Source of the DNA: a bacterium
GTDB taxonomy: Bacteria; Bacillota; Clostridia; Lachnospirales; Lachnospiraceae
NCBI GenBank assembly: GCA_030539495.1
Contig: JAUNRX010000005.1
Location: 1 to 51,843, forward strand
Length of the DNA stretch: 51,843 nucleotides
Reading direction: 5' to 3'
The notes beneath the pieces are model-generated. The model made no database searches. It was not told the DNA's origin and was given only the letters and a program-made list of their open reading frames with translations. Below, piece by piece: positions 1-8,763 of this stretch. A program made the translations under genes and the position numbers. Numbering within the stretch: the first letter of the stretch is position 1; the number at the start of each line of letters is the position of its first letter.

Positions 1-16
1 AAATAGAGAGTAATGA

Positions 17-57
17 AAAGCAGGAGCCAAGTAATAAAGGCATTCCTGCTTTTTTTA
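17..57 (+). terminator. Intrinsic terminator of a gene lying upstream of the window
   Basis: A 7-bp stem (AGCAGGA at 19-25 with TCCTGCT at 44-50) is followed by six T residues. A stop codon TAA at 11-13 just before it could end a gene outside the window, but the coding part is too short to identify. Confidence 0.7.
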
Positions 58-130
58 ATACATAGAAAACTTCTATTTTTAAGAAGCCCCTATGTATTAA
101 AAAAAGCTCCGCTAAGGATGCACACTCAGG
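57..130 (+). repeat. Dispersed intergenic repeat, copy A (hairpin plus conserved tail)
   Basis: A hairpin with arms 57-65 and 90-98 (AATACATAG / CTATGTATT) and inner arms 70-74 / 82-86 is followed by an A-run and the tail GCTCCGCTAAGGATGCACAC at 106-125. The same architecture, hairpin then A-run then GCTCCGCT(A)TGGATGCGCAC, recurs at 24171-24241. The repeat appears non-coding; an 88-codon ORF running through it has no ribosome binding site and no recognisable family. Confidence 0.6.
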
Positions 131-237
131 GGAAAGTGTGTGTTCCTTGTAAAGGACTTAAGACGCGAGAGTGTGTGGAACACACACTTTGTTCTACAAA
201 GAACTCTTTACATAGCTTCATAATCAGCATAATGATA
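131..237. other. Intergenic stretch with small hairpins, no gene seen
   Basis: Between the repeat and the Pho promoter there is no credible gene. Two adjacent perfect hairpins are visible: AGTGTGTG / CACACACT (170-177, 181-188) and CTTTGT / ACAAAG (187-192, 196-201). They may be a decayed extension of the repeat. Confidence 0.5.
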
Positions 238-302
238 TTACAAACATTTTACATAAACTTCACGTATAGACAACTTTAAATTTTACATTACCCCTTTATG
301 AT
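238..302 (+). promoter_or_regulatory. Pho box and promoter of the HPr-like/pst operon
   Basis: TTTACA-like hexamers occur with about 11-bp periodicity: TTACAA 238, TTTACA 248, TTCACG 259, ACAACT 270 and TTTACA 282. The last one lies exactly 9 bp before a -10 box TATGAT at 297-302, with a C-rich spacer. Direct TT(A/C)ACA repeats at this spacing are what is known for PhoP/PhoB-class regulators in Firmicutes. The same geometry is found before the Na/Pi transporter and before the small membrane gene at 8921. Binding by PhoB is inferred. Confidence 0.8.
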
Positions 303-331
303 AGAGATAGTTTCAAGGAAGGGGGTACAAA

Positions 332-553
332 ATGCTAATAAGTTTAAATTCTGTAGACAAAGTAAAGAGCTTTGTGAATAAGATTTCCAAGTTTGATGAG
401 GAAATCGATTTAGTATCCGGAAGATACGTTGTAGATGCCAAATCACTGCTCGGTATATTCAGTTTAGATTTAAGTAAGCCAATTGAACTTGAAACAAAGG
501 GCATCACAAAAAGCAAAGAGCTAGAAGATATGCTCAAAGACTACTGCATCTAG
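332..553 (+). CDS. HPr-like protein without the phosphorylatable histidine
   Basis: This 73-residue protein follows the strong Shine-Dalgarno AAGGAAGGGGG. Residues 26-52 (SGRYVVDAKSLLGIFSLDLS at 29-48) match the second half of the PTS phosphocarrier HPr, including the position of regulatory Ser46 (here Ser38). The first half lacks the GIHARPA-type active-site loop, so His15 is missing and it cannot carry phosphate from enzyme I in the usual way. No terminator separates it from pstS 66 bp downstream, so it is the first gene of the Pho-box-driven operon. A structural or regulatory role linking carbon status to phosphate uptake is possible but is inference. Confidence 0.75.
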   Translation: MLISLNSVDKVKSFVNKISKFDEEIDLVSGRYVVDAKSLLGIFSLDLSKPIELETKGITKSKELEDMLKDYCI

Positions 554-619
554 TAGTTATTCGTCAGGACATAATTTAGAAATCACAATAAATATAAAGA
601 AGAGAAAGAGGATAAGAAT

Positions 620-1504
620 ATGAAATTAAGAAGATTTGTAGCATTAGCATTAACAGTTTCCTGTGTAGCAGGAAGTTTAGTAGCATGTGGGGGAAAAGAT
701 AAAGCAGCAGGATGGGACTCATCAAAAACAATCAATGTAGCATCCAGAGAAGAAGGATCAGGAACAAGAGGTGCTTTCGTAGAGTTATTTGGAATTGAAG
801 AGAAAGATGCTTCAGGAAATAAAGTAGATCATACAAAGGACAGTGCACTAGTAACAAACTCAACATCCGTTATGATGCAGACAGTAGCAGGCGATGATTA
901 TGGACTTGGATATATTTCACTAGGTTCTTTAAATGATACAGTGAAAGCAGTAAAGATTGATGGTGCAGAAGCAACTGTAGATAATATCAAGAATAATAAA
1001 TATGCGATTGCAAGACCATTTAATATTGCAACAAAAGAAAAAATCAGTGAAGCAGCACAGGATTTTGTAAACTACATTATGAGTACAGAAGGTCAGAAAG
1101 TAATTTCAGACAACAAATATATTTCCGTATCAGAAGGTGAAGCATTCAAGAGTACAAATCCAACAGGTAAAGTCGTAGTTGCCGGATCTTCTTCTGTAAC
1201 ACCAGTAATGGAAAAATTAAAAGAAGCATATGAAGCAGTAAACGCAGGTGTAAAAGTTGAAATTCAAGAAAGTGATTCTACAACTGGTATGAAATCTGCA
1301 ATTGACGGAATCTGTGATATCGGTATGGCTTCTAGAGAATTAAAAGACAGTGAATTATCCGCTGGCATTAAAGGAACAAAGATTGCAATGGATGGTATCG
1401 CAGTAATCGTAAATAAAAACAGCACAGTAGATAACTTAACAAAAGATCAAGTAAAGAGCATCTACATCGGAGAAACGACTTCTTGGTCAGATATCGTAAA
1501 ATAA
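620..1504 (+). CDS. pstS: Phosphate-binding lipoprotein PstS, circularly permuted
   Basis: Substrate-binding component of the high-affinity phosphate ABC importer, 294 residues, with a lipoprotein signal ending LVAC (lipidated Cys23), so anchored outside the membrane. The two halves are swapped compared with ordinary PstS. Residues 38-170 hold what is normally the second half (SREEGSGTRGAF, GYISLGSL, YIMSTEGQKVI). Residues 185-294 hold what is normally the first half (VAGSSSVTPVMEKL, CDIGMASRELKDSE, DGIAVIVNKNSTVDNLT), and the protein ends at TTSWSDIVK. In standard PstS the W-x-D/E-I segment leads directly into the R-x-x-GSGT segment, so the present N and C termini sit at a natural cut. No residues seem to be missing. 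The start has the Shine-Dalgarno AGAGGA. Confidence 0.93.
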   Translation: MKLRRFVALALTVSCVAGSLVACGGKDKAAGWDSSKTINVASREEGSGTRGAFVELFGIEEKDASGNKVDHTKDSALVTNSTSVMMQTVAGDDYGLGYISLGSLNDTVKAVKIDGAEATVDNIKNNKYAIARPFNIATKEKISEAAQDFVNYIMSTEGQKVISDNKYISVSEGEAFKSTNPTGKVVVAGSSSVTPVMEKLKEAYEAVNAGVKVEIQESDSTTGMKSAIDGICDIGMASRELKDSELSAGIKGTKIAMDGIAVIVNKNSTVDNLTKDQVKSIYIGETTSWSDIVK

Positions 1505-1528
1505 TAGAAAGTAAGGAATGAGGATAAT

Positions 1529-2380
1529 ATGCGCAAATATAAGGAAAGTTTAATGAAGTATGTATTCCTGCTTGCTGCTTGTATCTCCATCCTGGCTGTA
1601 GTGTTAATCTGTTACTTCCTTTTCGTAAATGGTATACCAGCCATAAAGGAAATCGGAGTAACAGATTTCATTTTCGGCAAGGTTTGGAAACCAAGCTTAA
1701 ATAAATATGGAATCTTGCCAATGATCTTAGGAAGCATCTATGTAACTGCTGGAGCAATTATAGTCGGTGTGCCAATCGGAATTTTAATGGCTGTATTTAT
1801 GGCAAAGTATTGCCCTAAAAAATTATATCGATTTATTAAGCCGGCAGTAGACTTGCTTGCAGGCATTCCCTCTATCGTTTATGGTTTCTTTGGCCTTGTC
1901 GTTATGGTTCCATTTATTCGTGAGAATGTTGGTGGGCAAGGATATAGTATGTTAACTGCATCACTGTTACTTGGAATTATGATCCTGCCAACCATTATTG
2001 GTGTCAGTGAAGCTGCAATTCGTGCGGTACCTGATAGTTATTATGAAGGGGCTTTGGCACTTGGTGCAACTCATGAGAGAAGTATTTTTAAAACTGTATT
2101 ACCAGCAGCAAAGTCAGGTATCTTTGCCGCAGTCGTATTAGGTGTTGGCCGTGCAGTTGGTGAAACAATGGCAGTCATTATGATTGCTGGTAACCAGCCA
2201 ATCATGCCAAAGAGCATTTATGAAGGTGTACGTACCTTAACTTCCAATATCGTTATGGAAATGGGCTATGCCACAGATTTACACCGAGAAGCATTGATTG
2301 CAACCGGTGTTGTGTTATTCGTATTTATTTTAATTATTAATATTTCATTTTCACTAATAAAGAGGAGAGGAGAAAAGTAA
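1529..2380 (+). CDS. pstC: Phosphate ABC transporter permease PstC
   Basis: Membrane subunit (283 residues, about six transmembrane helices) forming the phosphate channel with PstA. The first helix is at about residues 10-32. The cytoplasmic EAA loop that contacts PstB is visible as EGALALGATHERSIFKTVLP, followed by the conserved GVGRAVGETMAV. It lies 24 bp after pstS, and its TAA stop overlaps the pstA ATG by one base (TAATG), indicating translational coupling. Confidence 0.95.
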   Translation: MRKYKESLMKYVFLLAACISILAVVLICYFLFVNGIPAIKEIGVTDFIFGKVWKPSLNKYGILPMILGSIYVTAGAIIVGVPIGILMAVFMAKYCPKKLYRFIKPAVDLLAGIPSIVYGFFGLVVMVPFIRENVGGQGYSMLTASLLLGIMILPTIIGVSEAAIRAVPDSYYEGALALGATHERSIFKTVLPAAKSGIFAAVVLGVGRAVGETMAVIMIAGNQPIMPKSIYEGVRTLTSNIVMEMGYATDLHREALIATGVVLFVFILIINISFSLIKRRGEK

Positions 2381-3246
2381 TGATCAACAAAGCAACGATA
2401 AAACAAAAACTTAATGTATACAAAAAGCATCCACTATCTCTCCTTATGTGTTTGTTAGTATTAGTATCTGCAATCATTACGATTTCAGTACTTGGATTTT
2501 TAATCGTATATATCTTGGTGCATGGGATTCCTTATCTTAATTTGGACTTATTTGCTTGGAAATATACATCTACAAATGCATCTATGATGCCGGCAATTAT
2601 CAATACTTTGATTATGACAGTACTTTCCTTAATTATTTCAGTACCACTAGGTATTTTCTCAGCAATTTATCTGGTTGAGTATGCAAAAAAGGGAAATAAG
2701 CTGGTTAGTATTATTCGTTTAACAACAGAAACATTAGCTGGTATTCCTTCTATTATCTATGGACTATTCGGTATGATCTTCTTTGTAACGACATTAAAAT
2801 GGGGGTACTCCATTATGGCAGGCGCATTTACCTTGGCTATCATGGTACTTCCAACCATAATAAGAACGACAGAAGAGGCATTAATTTCCGTACCAGACTC
2901 TTATCGTGAAGGAAGTTATGGTTTAGGAGCTGGAAAGTTAAGAACAATATTTAGAATCGTACTTCCAAGTGCAGTACCAGGTATTGCATCAGGAATTATT
3001 CTGGCAATCGGAAGAATCGTTGGCGAAACAGCTGCCCTTATTTATACGGCAGGAACAGCAACAGAAGCAACAGGCAATTTATTTGGTTCAGGTAGAACAT
3101 TATCTGTTCATATGTACAGTCTTTCAAGAGAAGGGATCCATGTAAATCAAGCATATGCAACAGCAGTAGTATTATTACTTCTTGTTATGGCAATTAATAC
3201 AGTATCAAGTTTGATTGCAAAAAGTATTACAAAGAATAGGCAGTAG
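2380..3246 (+). CDS. pstA: Phosphate ABC transporter permease PstA
   Basis: Second permease of the phosphate importer, 288 residues with about six membrane helices. Its EAA-type loop reads EGSYGLGAGKLRTIFRIVLP and is followed by AIGRIVGETAAL, the PstA counterpart of the PstC motif. The start codon overlaps the pstC stop; the Shine-Dalgarno GAGGAGAGG is inside pstC. pstB follows after 14 bp. Typical length for the family. Confidence 0.95.
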   Translation: MINKATIKQKLNVYKKHPLSLLMCLLVLVSAIITISVLGFLIVYILVHGIPYLNLDLFAWKYTSTNASMMPAIINTLIMTVLSLIISVPLGIFSAIYLVEYAKKGNKLVSIIRLTTETLAGIPSIIYGLFGMIFFVTTLKWGYSIMAGAFTLAIMVLPTIIRTTEEALISVPDSYREGSYGLGAGKLRTIFRIVLPSAVPGIASGIILAIGRIVGETAALIYTAGTATEATGNLFGSGRTLSVHMYSLSREGIHVNQAYATAVVLLLLVMAINTVSSLIAKSITKNRQ

Positions 3247-3260
3247 AGGTGTGAGAGACG

Positions 3261-4013
3261 ATGAAAGAAAAAATAACAGTACGCGATCTTGATTTATACT
3301 ATGGAGACTTTAAAGCTCTTAAGGGAATCAATATGGATATCTATAAAAATGAAATTACAGCATTTATCGGACCATCTGGGTGCGGTAAGAGTACCTTCTT
3401 AAAATCTTTAAACAGAATGAATGATTTAGTAGAAGGATGTAGAATTACAGGAGAAGTAAAATTAGATGGGGAAGATATTTACGGAGATATCGATGTAAAT
3501 AGTTTAAGAAAACGAGTAGGAATGGTATTTCAGAAACCAAATCCATTTCCTATGAGTGTATATGATAATGTTGCATTTGGACCAAGAACCCATGGAATCC
3601 ACTCAAAACAAAAGTTAGATGAGATCGTAGAACAATCCCTACGTGATGCAGCAATCTGGGATGAATTAAAAGACCGCTTAAAGAAAAGTGCATTAGGCCT
3701 TTCCGGTGGACAGCAACAAAGATTATGTATAGCAAGAGCATTGGCAGTAAAGCCAGAAGTTATTCTTATGGATGAGCCTACAAGTGCCCTTGATCCAATC
3801 TCAACAACAAAGATTGAAGATCTTGTAATTGAGTTAAAGAAGAAATATACCATTGTCATGGTTACTCATAATATGCAGCAAGCAACTAGAATTTCTGATA
3901 AGACTGCCTTTTTCTTATTAGGTGAAGTAGTAGAATATGATAAGACAGACCGATTATTCTCCATGCCAAGTGATAAGAGAACAGAAGATTATATTACAGG
4001 ACGTTTCGGTTGA
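3261..4013 (+). CDS. pstB: Phosphate ABC transporter ATPase PstB
   Basis: Cytoplasmic ATPase that powers the PstCA channel, 250 residues. All motifs are intact: Walker [11 protein letters not shown]-loop [14 protein letters not shown], signature LSGGQQQRL, Walker [14 protein letters not shown] and the H-loop [10 protein letters not shown]. The characteristic PstB segment with NPFPMS identifies the family. It sits between pstA and phoU in the normal operon order with the Shine-Dalgarno GAGGTG. Confidence 0.97.
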   Translation: MKEKITVRDLDLYYGDFKALKGINMDIYKNEITAFIGPSGCGKSTFLKSLNRMNDLVEGCRITGEVKLDGEDIYGDIDVNSLRKRVGMVFQKPNPFPMSVYDNVAFGPRTHGIHSKQKLDEIVEQSLRDAAIWDELKDRLKKSALGLSGGQQQRLCIARALAVKPEVILMDEPTSALDPISTTKIEDLVIELKKKYTIVMVTHNMQQATRISDKTAFFLLGEVVEYDKTDRLFSMPSDKRTEDYITGRFG

Positions 4014-4059
4014 TTTATTTGCCTGATGATACGAAGAGGGAAAGGAAGGATACAAAGTT

Positions 4060-4707
4060 ATGCGTAATAGATTTGATCAACAGTTAGTAGAACTAAATAA
4101 CGAATTGATTGAAATGGGAAGCCTGATTGAGCAGGCAATAGAAATGGCCGTTGGAGCATTAGTAAAACAAGATGTAGAACGGGCAAATAAGGCAATTGAA
4201 TTTGATGAGAACATTGACCGTCAGGAGAAGACAATAGAGAGCCTTTGTCTTAAGCTATTATTACAACAGCAGCCGGTTGCAAAGGATTTACGATTAGTTT
4301 CTTCCGCATTGAAGATGATTACAGACATGGAGCGCATTGGTGATCATGCAGCAGATATTTCAGAAATCACAATCTTGCTTGCAGGTGCTCCTTATATTAA
4401 AAAGCTAGAACATATTCAGACGATGGCAAAAGAAACAACGCTAATGGTAGTAAACAGCATTGATGCTTTTGTAAATAAGGATGTGAAGCTTGCAGAGGAA
4501 GTCATTAAACGAGATGATGTAGTAGATGCACTCTTTTCGAAAGTAAAGCAGGAGCTGATTGATCTGATCGCAGCAAATGCAAAGAACGGAGAGCAGGCAG
4601 CAGACTTACTTATGATTGCGAAATACTTTGAACGTATCGGTGATCATGCAACCAATATTGCAGAATGGGTGATTTTTTCTATTACAGGCCATCATTATGC
4701 AGAATAA
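4060..4707 (+). CDS. phoU: Phosphate signalling protein PhoU
   Basis: PhoU (215 residues) is a helical metal-binding protein that links the Pst transporter to the PhoR kinase and dampens Pho signalling when phosphate is plentiful. Two three-helix repeats are visible, each with the diagnostic metal-binding motif: ERIGDHAADISEI in the first half and ERIGDHATNIAEW in the second. It is the last gene of the pst operon; a hairpin follows its stop codon. A second PhoU-like module is fused to the Na/Pi transporter downstream. Confidence 0.95.
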   Translation: MRNRFDQQLVELNNELIEMGSLIEQAIEMAVGALVKQDVERANKAIEFDENIDRQEKTIESLCLKLLLQQQPVAKDLRLVSSALKMITDMERIGDHAADISEITILLAGAPYIKKLEHIQTMAKETTLMVVNSIDAFVNKDVKLAEEVIKRDDVVDALFSKVKQELIDLIAANAKNGEQAADLLMIAKYFERIGDHATNIAEWVIFSITGHHYAE

Positions 4708-4711
4708 AAAT

Positions 4712-4750
4712 GGGCATACGTTAAGTAGTCAAGAAAACTGACGTATGCCC
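4712..4750 (+). terminator. Hairpin ending the pst operon
   Basis: A 10-bp stem (GGGCATACGT 4712-4721 with ACGTATGCCC 4741-4750) lies 5 bp after the phoU stop. The downstream T-tract is weak (TAATCTTT), so termination strength is uncertain. It separates the pst operon from the next Pho promoter. Confidence 0.6.
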
Positions 4751-4783
4751 TAATCTTTAAAAAATATACACAAAATCATAAAT

Positions 4784-4837
4784 TTTACATAGATTTTACA
4801 TAAGGTACTTTTATATTTTACACCCCCCCTATATAAT
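4784..4837 (+). promoter_or_regulatory. Pho box and promoter of the Na/Pi transporter-phoBR operon
   Basis: Hexamers at exact 11-bp steps: TTTACA 4784, TTTACA 4795, TACTTT 4806 and TTTACA 4817. A perfect -10 TATAAT at 4832-4837 begins 9 bp after the last hexamer across a run of C. This is the clearest of the three Pho boxes here. Because phoB and phoR are in the operon it drives, autoregulation is likely. Confidence 0.85.
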
Positions 4838-4903
4838 CCAACTTATTAAAGTAAAAATAATATGAAATCTATATACAATTCTGGTATAGGTTGGAGGTTA
4901 AGA

Positions 4904-6667
4904 ATGGATATTTTTAGTATATTAACGATGTTAGGTGGACTAGCTCTATTTTTATATGGTATGCATATTATGGGCGAAGGCTTATCTAAAGTTTCAGGGG
5001 GGAAACTTGAGGCAATTTTAGAGAAACTTACATCAAACCCAATTAAGGCAGTATTATTGGGTGCAGGGGTTACAGCAGTAATCCAGTCATCATCGGCAAC
5101 AACAGTTATGGTTGTTGGTTTTGTAAACTCGGGAATTATGAAATTAACACAGGCAGTAGGAATTATTATGGGTGCCAATATTGGTACGACAGCTACTTCC
5201 TGGATTTTAAGTTTAACAGGTATTGAAAGCGGCAATTTCCTAATTAAAATGTGTAAACCGACATCATTTTCACCGATTTTAGCATTATTAGGCGTTTGCT
5301 TTATTTTATTTAGCAAGAAAGAAAAGAAAAAAGATGTTGGTATGATCATGGTTGGTTTCGCAATCCTTATGACAGGTATGTCCTCTATGAGTGATGCAGT
5401 AAAACCACTTGCAGATGTTCCAGCATTTACGAATATTTTAATTATGTTCTCAAATCCTATTCTTGGTGTAATCGCAGGTACGGTATTGACAGCAGTAATT
5501 CAAAGTTCTTCCGCATCTGTAGGTATTCTTCAGGCACTTTGTGCAACAGGATCCTTAACTTATGCAACAGCGTTCCCAATTATCATGGGACAAAACATTG
5601 GTACTTGTGTAACAGCTATGATCTCAGGTATCGGCGCGAAAAAAAATGCGAAACGTGCAGCATTAGTTCATTTATACTTTAATATGATTGGTACAATCGT
5701 ATTTATGGGGCTTTTCTATGCAATTAATGCATTTGTATCCTTTGGATTTTTAGGTGATGTTGCAAATGCAGCAGGTATCGCAGTAATCCACAGTGTATTT
5801 AATGTAACCGCTACTCTTCTTTTATTACCATTTGGTAAAGGACTTGTTAAATTAGCATGTCTTACTGTAAAAGATGATGAATTAGAAGAAGAAGAAAATT
5901 TATTCGAAAAATTAGATGATCGTTTTCTTGATAAACCAGGTTTCGCAATGCAACAATGTAGAGAATTAACTAGAAATATGGCAGAAACAGCAAAAAAAGG
6001 ATTATATCTTTCTTTTGACTTATTAAAAGAGTATGATAGTGTAAAGGCTGAAAAAGTATATGAGATCGAAACTTTAGTAGATCAATATGAAGATCAGATT
6101 GGATCTTATTTAGTAAAATTAAGTAGCAAGAACATGTCCGAAGAGGATAGTAAAGAGTTAACAGTGTTGCTTCACTGCATTGGTGACTTCGAACGTATTT
6201 CAGACCATGCTGTAAACTTAATGCAGGCAGCAACAGAAATGAATGAAAAAGGACTTGTATTCTCAGAAGAGGCAGTTGCAGAAGTTGAGATTTATATGAA
6301 TGCAATGCGTGAAATTGTAGATAATGCATTTAAGGCATTTGAAGAAAATGATTTAGCATTAGCGGAATCCATTGAACCATTAGAAGAAGTAATTGACGGG
6401 TTAAATGTGAAATTAAAGAAACGTCATGTAATACGTTTACGTGATGGAAAATGTACGATTGAATTAGGATTTGTTTTAGCAGATATTACGACAAACTTTG
6501 AACGTGTAGCAGATCACTGCTCTAACTTAGCAGTTTCTATGCTTCAAATCGATAAAGATGGTTTTGATACTCATGAGTATCTTGATACACTAAAACGTGA
6601 AAATAATCCAGAGTTTATTCGTCGTTATGAAGAATATAAAGAGAAGTATAGATTACCAAAAAAATAA
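4904..6667 (+). CDS. Na/phosphate cotransporter family protein with C-terminal PhoU-like domain
   Basis: Sodium-coupled phosphate transporter of the NptA/PNaS family, about 587 residues. The N-terminal membrane half contains the two inverted repeats of the family, each with a QSSSA motif (VIQSSSATTVMV and VIQSSSASVGIL). The C-terminal 220 residues form a PhoU-like helical domain (ERISDHAVNL, ERVADHCSNL). An ATG at 4862 is in frame but lies only about 18 nt after the predicted transcription start and has no ribosome binding site; ATG 4904 follows GGAGG and begins with the usual MDIFSILTMLGGLALFLYG. Pho-box promoter upstream; phoB starts 27 bp downstream. Confidence 0.92.
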   Translation: MDIFSILTMLGGLALFLYGMHIMGEGLSKVSGGKLEAILEKLTSNPIKAVLLGAGVTAVIQSSSATTVMVVGFVNSGIMKLTQAVGIIMGANIGTTATSWILSLTGIESGNFLIKMCKPTSFSPILALLGVCFILFSKKEKKKDVGMIMVGFAILMTGMSSMSDAVKPLADVPAFTNILIMFSNPILGVIAGTVLTAVIQSSSASVGILQALCATGSLTYATAFPIIMGQNIGTCVTAMISGIGAKKNAKRAALVHLYFNMIGTIVFMGLFYAINAFVSFGFLGDVANAAGIAVIHSVFNVTATLLLLPFGKGLVKLACLTVKDDELEEEENLFEKLDDRFLDKPGFAMQQCRELTRNMAETAKKGLYLSFDLLKEYDSVKAEKVYEIETLVDQYEDQIGSYLVKLSSKNMSEEDSKELTVLLHCIGDFERISDHAVNLMQAATEMNEKGLVFSEEAVAEVEIYMNAMREIVDNAFKAFEENDLALAESIEPLEEVIDGLNVKLKKRHVIRLRDGKCTIELGFVLADITTNFERVADHCSNLAVSMLQIDKDGFDTHEYLDTLKRENNPEFIRRYEEYKEKYRLPKK

Positions 6668-6694
6668 TTATTGACAAAATCAGGAGGAAGAAGC

Positions 6695-7366
6695 ATGGCA
6701 TTAGTGTACATTGTTGAAGATGATAAGAATATAAGTGAAATAGAAAGTTTTGCACTTAAGAATTCAGGGCATACAACGATGGAATTTGGTTCAGCAAAAG
6801 AATTTCATAAACAAATGATGGACCGTATCCCAGATCTGATCTTATTGGATGTCATGCTTCCTGATGAAGATGGACTCAGTATTTTAAAGAGACTTAGAAG
6901 TGTTACCGAGACAAGAAAGATTCCTGTTATTATGGTAACGGCCAAAACAACAGAGCTTGATAAGGTAAAGGGCTTAGATATTGGAGCAGATGATTACCTA
7001 ACAAAGCCATTTGGCGTTATGGAGCTAATCTCAAGAGTAAAGGCATTGCTTCGAAGAGCAAGTGGAATGGAAGAAGAGAAGTTCTTAACTCTTGCCAATG
7101 TCTTTATTGATGGGGAAAAGCATGCCGTTTATGTAGATGATGAGCAAATCGAGCTTACGTACAAAGAATATGAACTTCTAAAACTATTGATTCAGAACCA
7201 AGGCATTGTGATGCAGCGTGATATCATTATGGAACGTATCTGGGGCATGGATTACGAAGGGGAATCAAGAACATTGGATGTCCACATTAAGACGCTTAGA
7301 CAAAAACTTGGTGAGACAGGCAGCCGTATTAAGACAGTTCGAAATGTAGGATATATAATGGAATAG
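6695..7366 (+). CDS. phoB: Phosphate response regulator PhoB/PhoP (OmpR family)
   Basis: Two-component response regulator, 223 residues from ATG 6695, which has the Shine-Dalgarno AGGAGGA; an in-frame TTG at 6671 lacks one. The receiver domain (1-120) has the acidic pair EDD near the N terminus, phosphoacceptor Asp52 in LILLDVMLP, the switch Thr in VTAK and the Lys in LTKPF. The C-terminal winged helix has ESRTLDVHIKTLRQKLG and ends VRNVGYIME. It is followed 8 bp later by its kinase. The phosphate role rests on the pst/Na-Pi neighbours and the three Pho boxes. Confidence 0.9.
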   Translation: MALVYIVEDDKNISEIESFALKNSGHTTMEFGSAKEFHKQMMDRIPDLILLDVMLPDEDGLSILKRLRSVTETRKIPVIMVTAKTTELDKVKGLDIGADDYLTKPFGVMELISRVKALLRRASGMEEEKFLTLANVFIDGEKHAVYVDDEQIELTYKEYELLKLLIQNQGIVMQRDIIMERIWGMDYEGESRTLDVHIKTLRQKLGETGSRIKTVRNVGYIME

Positions 7367-7374
7367 GTGACCTA

Positions 7375-8712
7375 ATGAAGAAGAAAATAAATTTTAGATT
7401 TTTAGCAGTGGTAGCGGTTGCGATTATTATTACCGTAACTATGTCTACGATTGTATTTTATGAGTTATTTAAAAAAGAAGTTATGCAGGATTTAAAGACA
7501 TATGTCAGGGTTTTAGTAACTGCGGATATCTATGATGAGTTTAAAACCTATGATTTTAATGAGAATCTGGATGAGCTTCGAGTAACCATTATTAGTCAGG
7601 ATGGAATTGTAGAGTTTGATACCAATGTAGATATTGGAGGTCTCGATAACCACAGTGGCCGTCCTGAGGTAGTAGAAGCATTTAAAACTGGTGAAGGACA
7701 AGCAATCAGAGAGTCTAAGACATTAGAGAAAAATGCATTTTACTATGCGGTCCTCTTAAAGAATGGTTCTGTACTTCGTGTAGCAAAAGAGGCGGGAAGT
7801 ATCCTTAGTGTATTCTTCAGTGCCTTACCTATGATTGGAGTAACTAGTCTCCTATTGTTTATCATATGTGCAGTGTTATCGCATTTCCTAACTAAAAGTC
7901 TGGTGCTTCCAATTGAGCATTTGGCAAATAATCTAGATGAAGGAAATACGACGATCGTGTATAAGGAGTTAGTTCCTTTTATTACAACGATAAAAAAACA
8001 GCATGCGGATATTATAAGGAATGCAAGCTTAAGACAGGAATTTACTGCAAATGTCTCTCATGAGCTTAAGACACCATTAACAGCAATTTCGGGATACTCG
8101 GAATTAATTGAAAATGGAATGGCAACGGAAGAAGATGTAACCCGTTTTGCAGCGGAAATCCATCGTAACTCCAAGCGCCTGCTTAGCTTGATTAATGACA
8201 TTATTCGTTTATCAGAGCTTGATCACATTGAACGAGAAGTAAACTATGAAAAGACGAATCTCTATAGTATAGCAGGCAGTTGCGTACAGATGCTTCAAAT
8301 GAATGCAAAAAAACATCATGTAACGATAGAGTTTCATGGAGAGCTTGCATATGTTACAGCAAACAAAGAGATGATGGAAGAATTAATTTATAATCTTTGT
8401 GATAATGCAATTCGCTATAATAATGAAAATGGTCGTGTAGATGTTTTCGTAAATCCAGTTTCTACAAATGGTGCAAATTATGTGGAACTAGTCGTTAAGG
8501 ATACTGGAATAGGAATCTCAAAAGAAAATCAAGAAAGAATTTTTGAACGTTTTTACCGTGTAGATAAGAGCCGATCTAAATCTACAGGTGGTACCGGACT
8601 TGGTCTTGCCATAGTAAAGCATATTGTTGCGAGACATGAAAATGCTCACCTAGAATTAAACAGTGAGGTTGGAAAAGGAACCATGATCCGCGTAACATTT
8701 CAAGAGATATAA
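7375..8712 (+). CDS. phoR: Phosphate sensor histidine kinase PhoR
   Basis: Membrane histidine kinase, 445 residues. It has a transmembrane helix at about 9-30, an extracytoplasmic sensor segment at 31-140, a second helix at about 145-170, and a dimerisation/phosphotransfer domain with phosphoacceptor His229 (ANVSHELKTPLTAISGYSEL). The ATPase domain has the N box NLCDNAIRYNN, G1 DTGIGIS, F box ERFYRVDKSRS and G2 GGTGLGLAIVKHI. Probably phosphorylates the regulator encoded just upstream. A strong terminator follows. Confidence 0.9.
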   Translation: MKKKINFRFLAVVAVAIIITVTMSTIVFYELFKKEVMQDLKTYVRVLVTADIYDEFKTYDFNENLDELRVTIISQDGIVEFDTNVDIGGLDNHSGRPEVVEAFKTGEGQAIRESKTLEKNAFYYAVLLKNGSVLRVAKEAGSILSVFFSALPMIGVTSLLLFIICAVLSHFLTKSLVLPIEHLANNLDEGNTTIVYKELVPFITTIKKQHADIIRNASLRQEFTANVSHELKTPLTAISGYSELIENGMATEEDVTRFAAEIHRNSKRLLSLINDIIRLSELDHIEREVNYEKTNLYSIAGSCVQMLQMNAKKHHVTIEFHGELAYVTANKEMMEELIYNLCDNAIRYNNENGRVDVFVNPVSTNGANYVELVVKDTGIGISKENQERIFERFYRVDKSRSKSTGGTGLGLAIVKHIVARHENAHLELNSEVGKGTMIRVTFQEI

Positions 8713-8714
8713 TA

Positions 8715-8763
8715 AAAGAGTCATAGTATATGGAGAGTCCAATATACTATGACTCTTTTTTAA
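8715..8763 (+). terminator. Strong terminator after phoR
   Basis: A perfect 17-bp stem (8715-8731 with 8742-8757) and a 10-nt loop are followed by more T residues. Because of the A-run on the 5' side it could work on both strands. Confidence 0.9.

Noticed and set aside
13-279. 88-codon ORF at the window start
   Set aside because: It runs through a terminator and an intergenic repeat, has no ribosome binding site and no recognisable sequence.
620-1504. PstS as a broken or frameshifted gene
   Set aside because: Both halves are complete and in one frame with an intact lipoprotein signal; only their order differs.
4846-5349. 167-codon antisense ORF under the Na/Pi transporter
   Set aside because: It lies wholly opposite a well-conserved gene and its composition is what the antisense of membrane-coding DNA gives; no start site.
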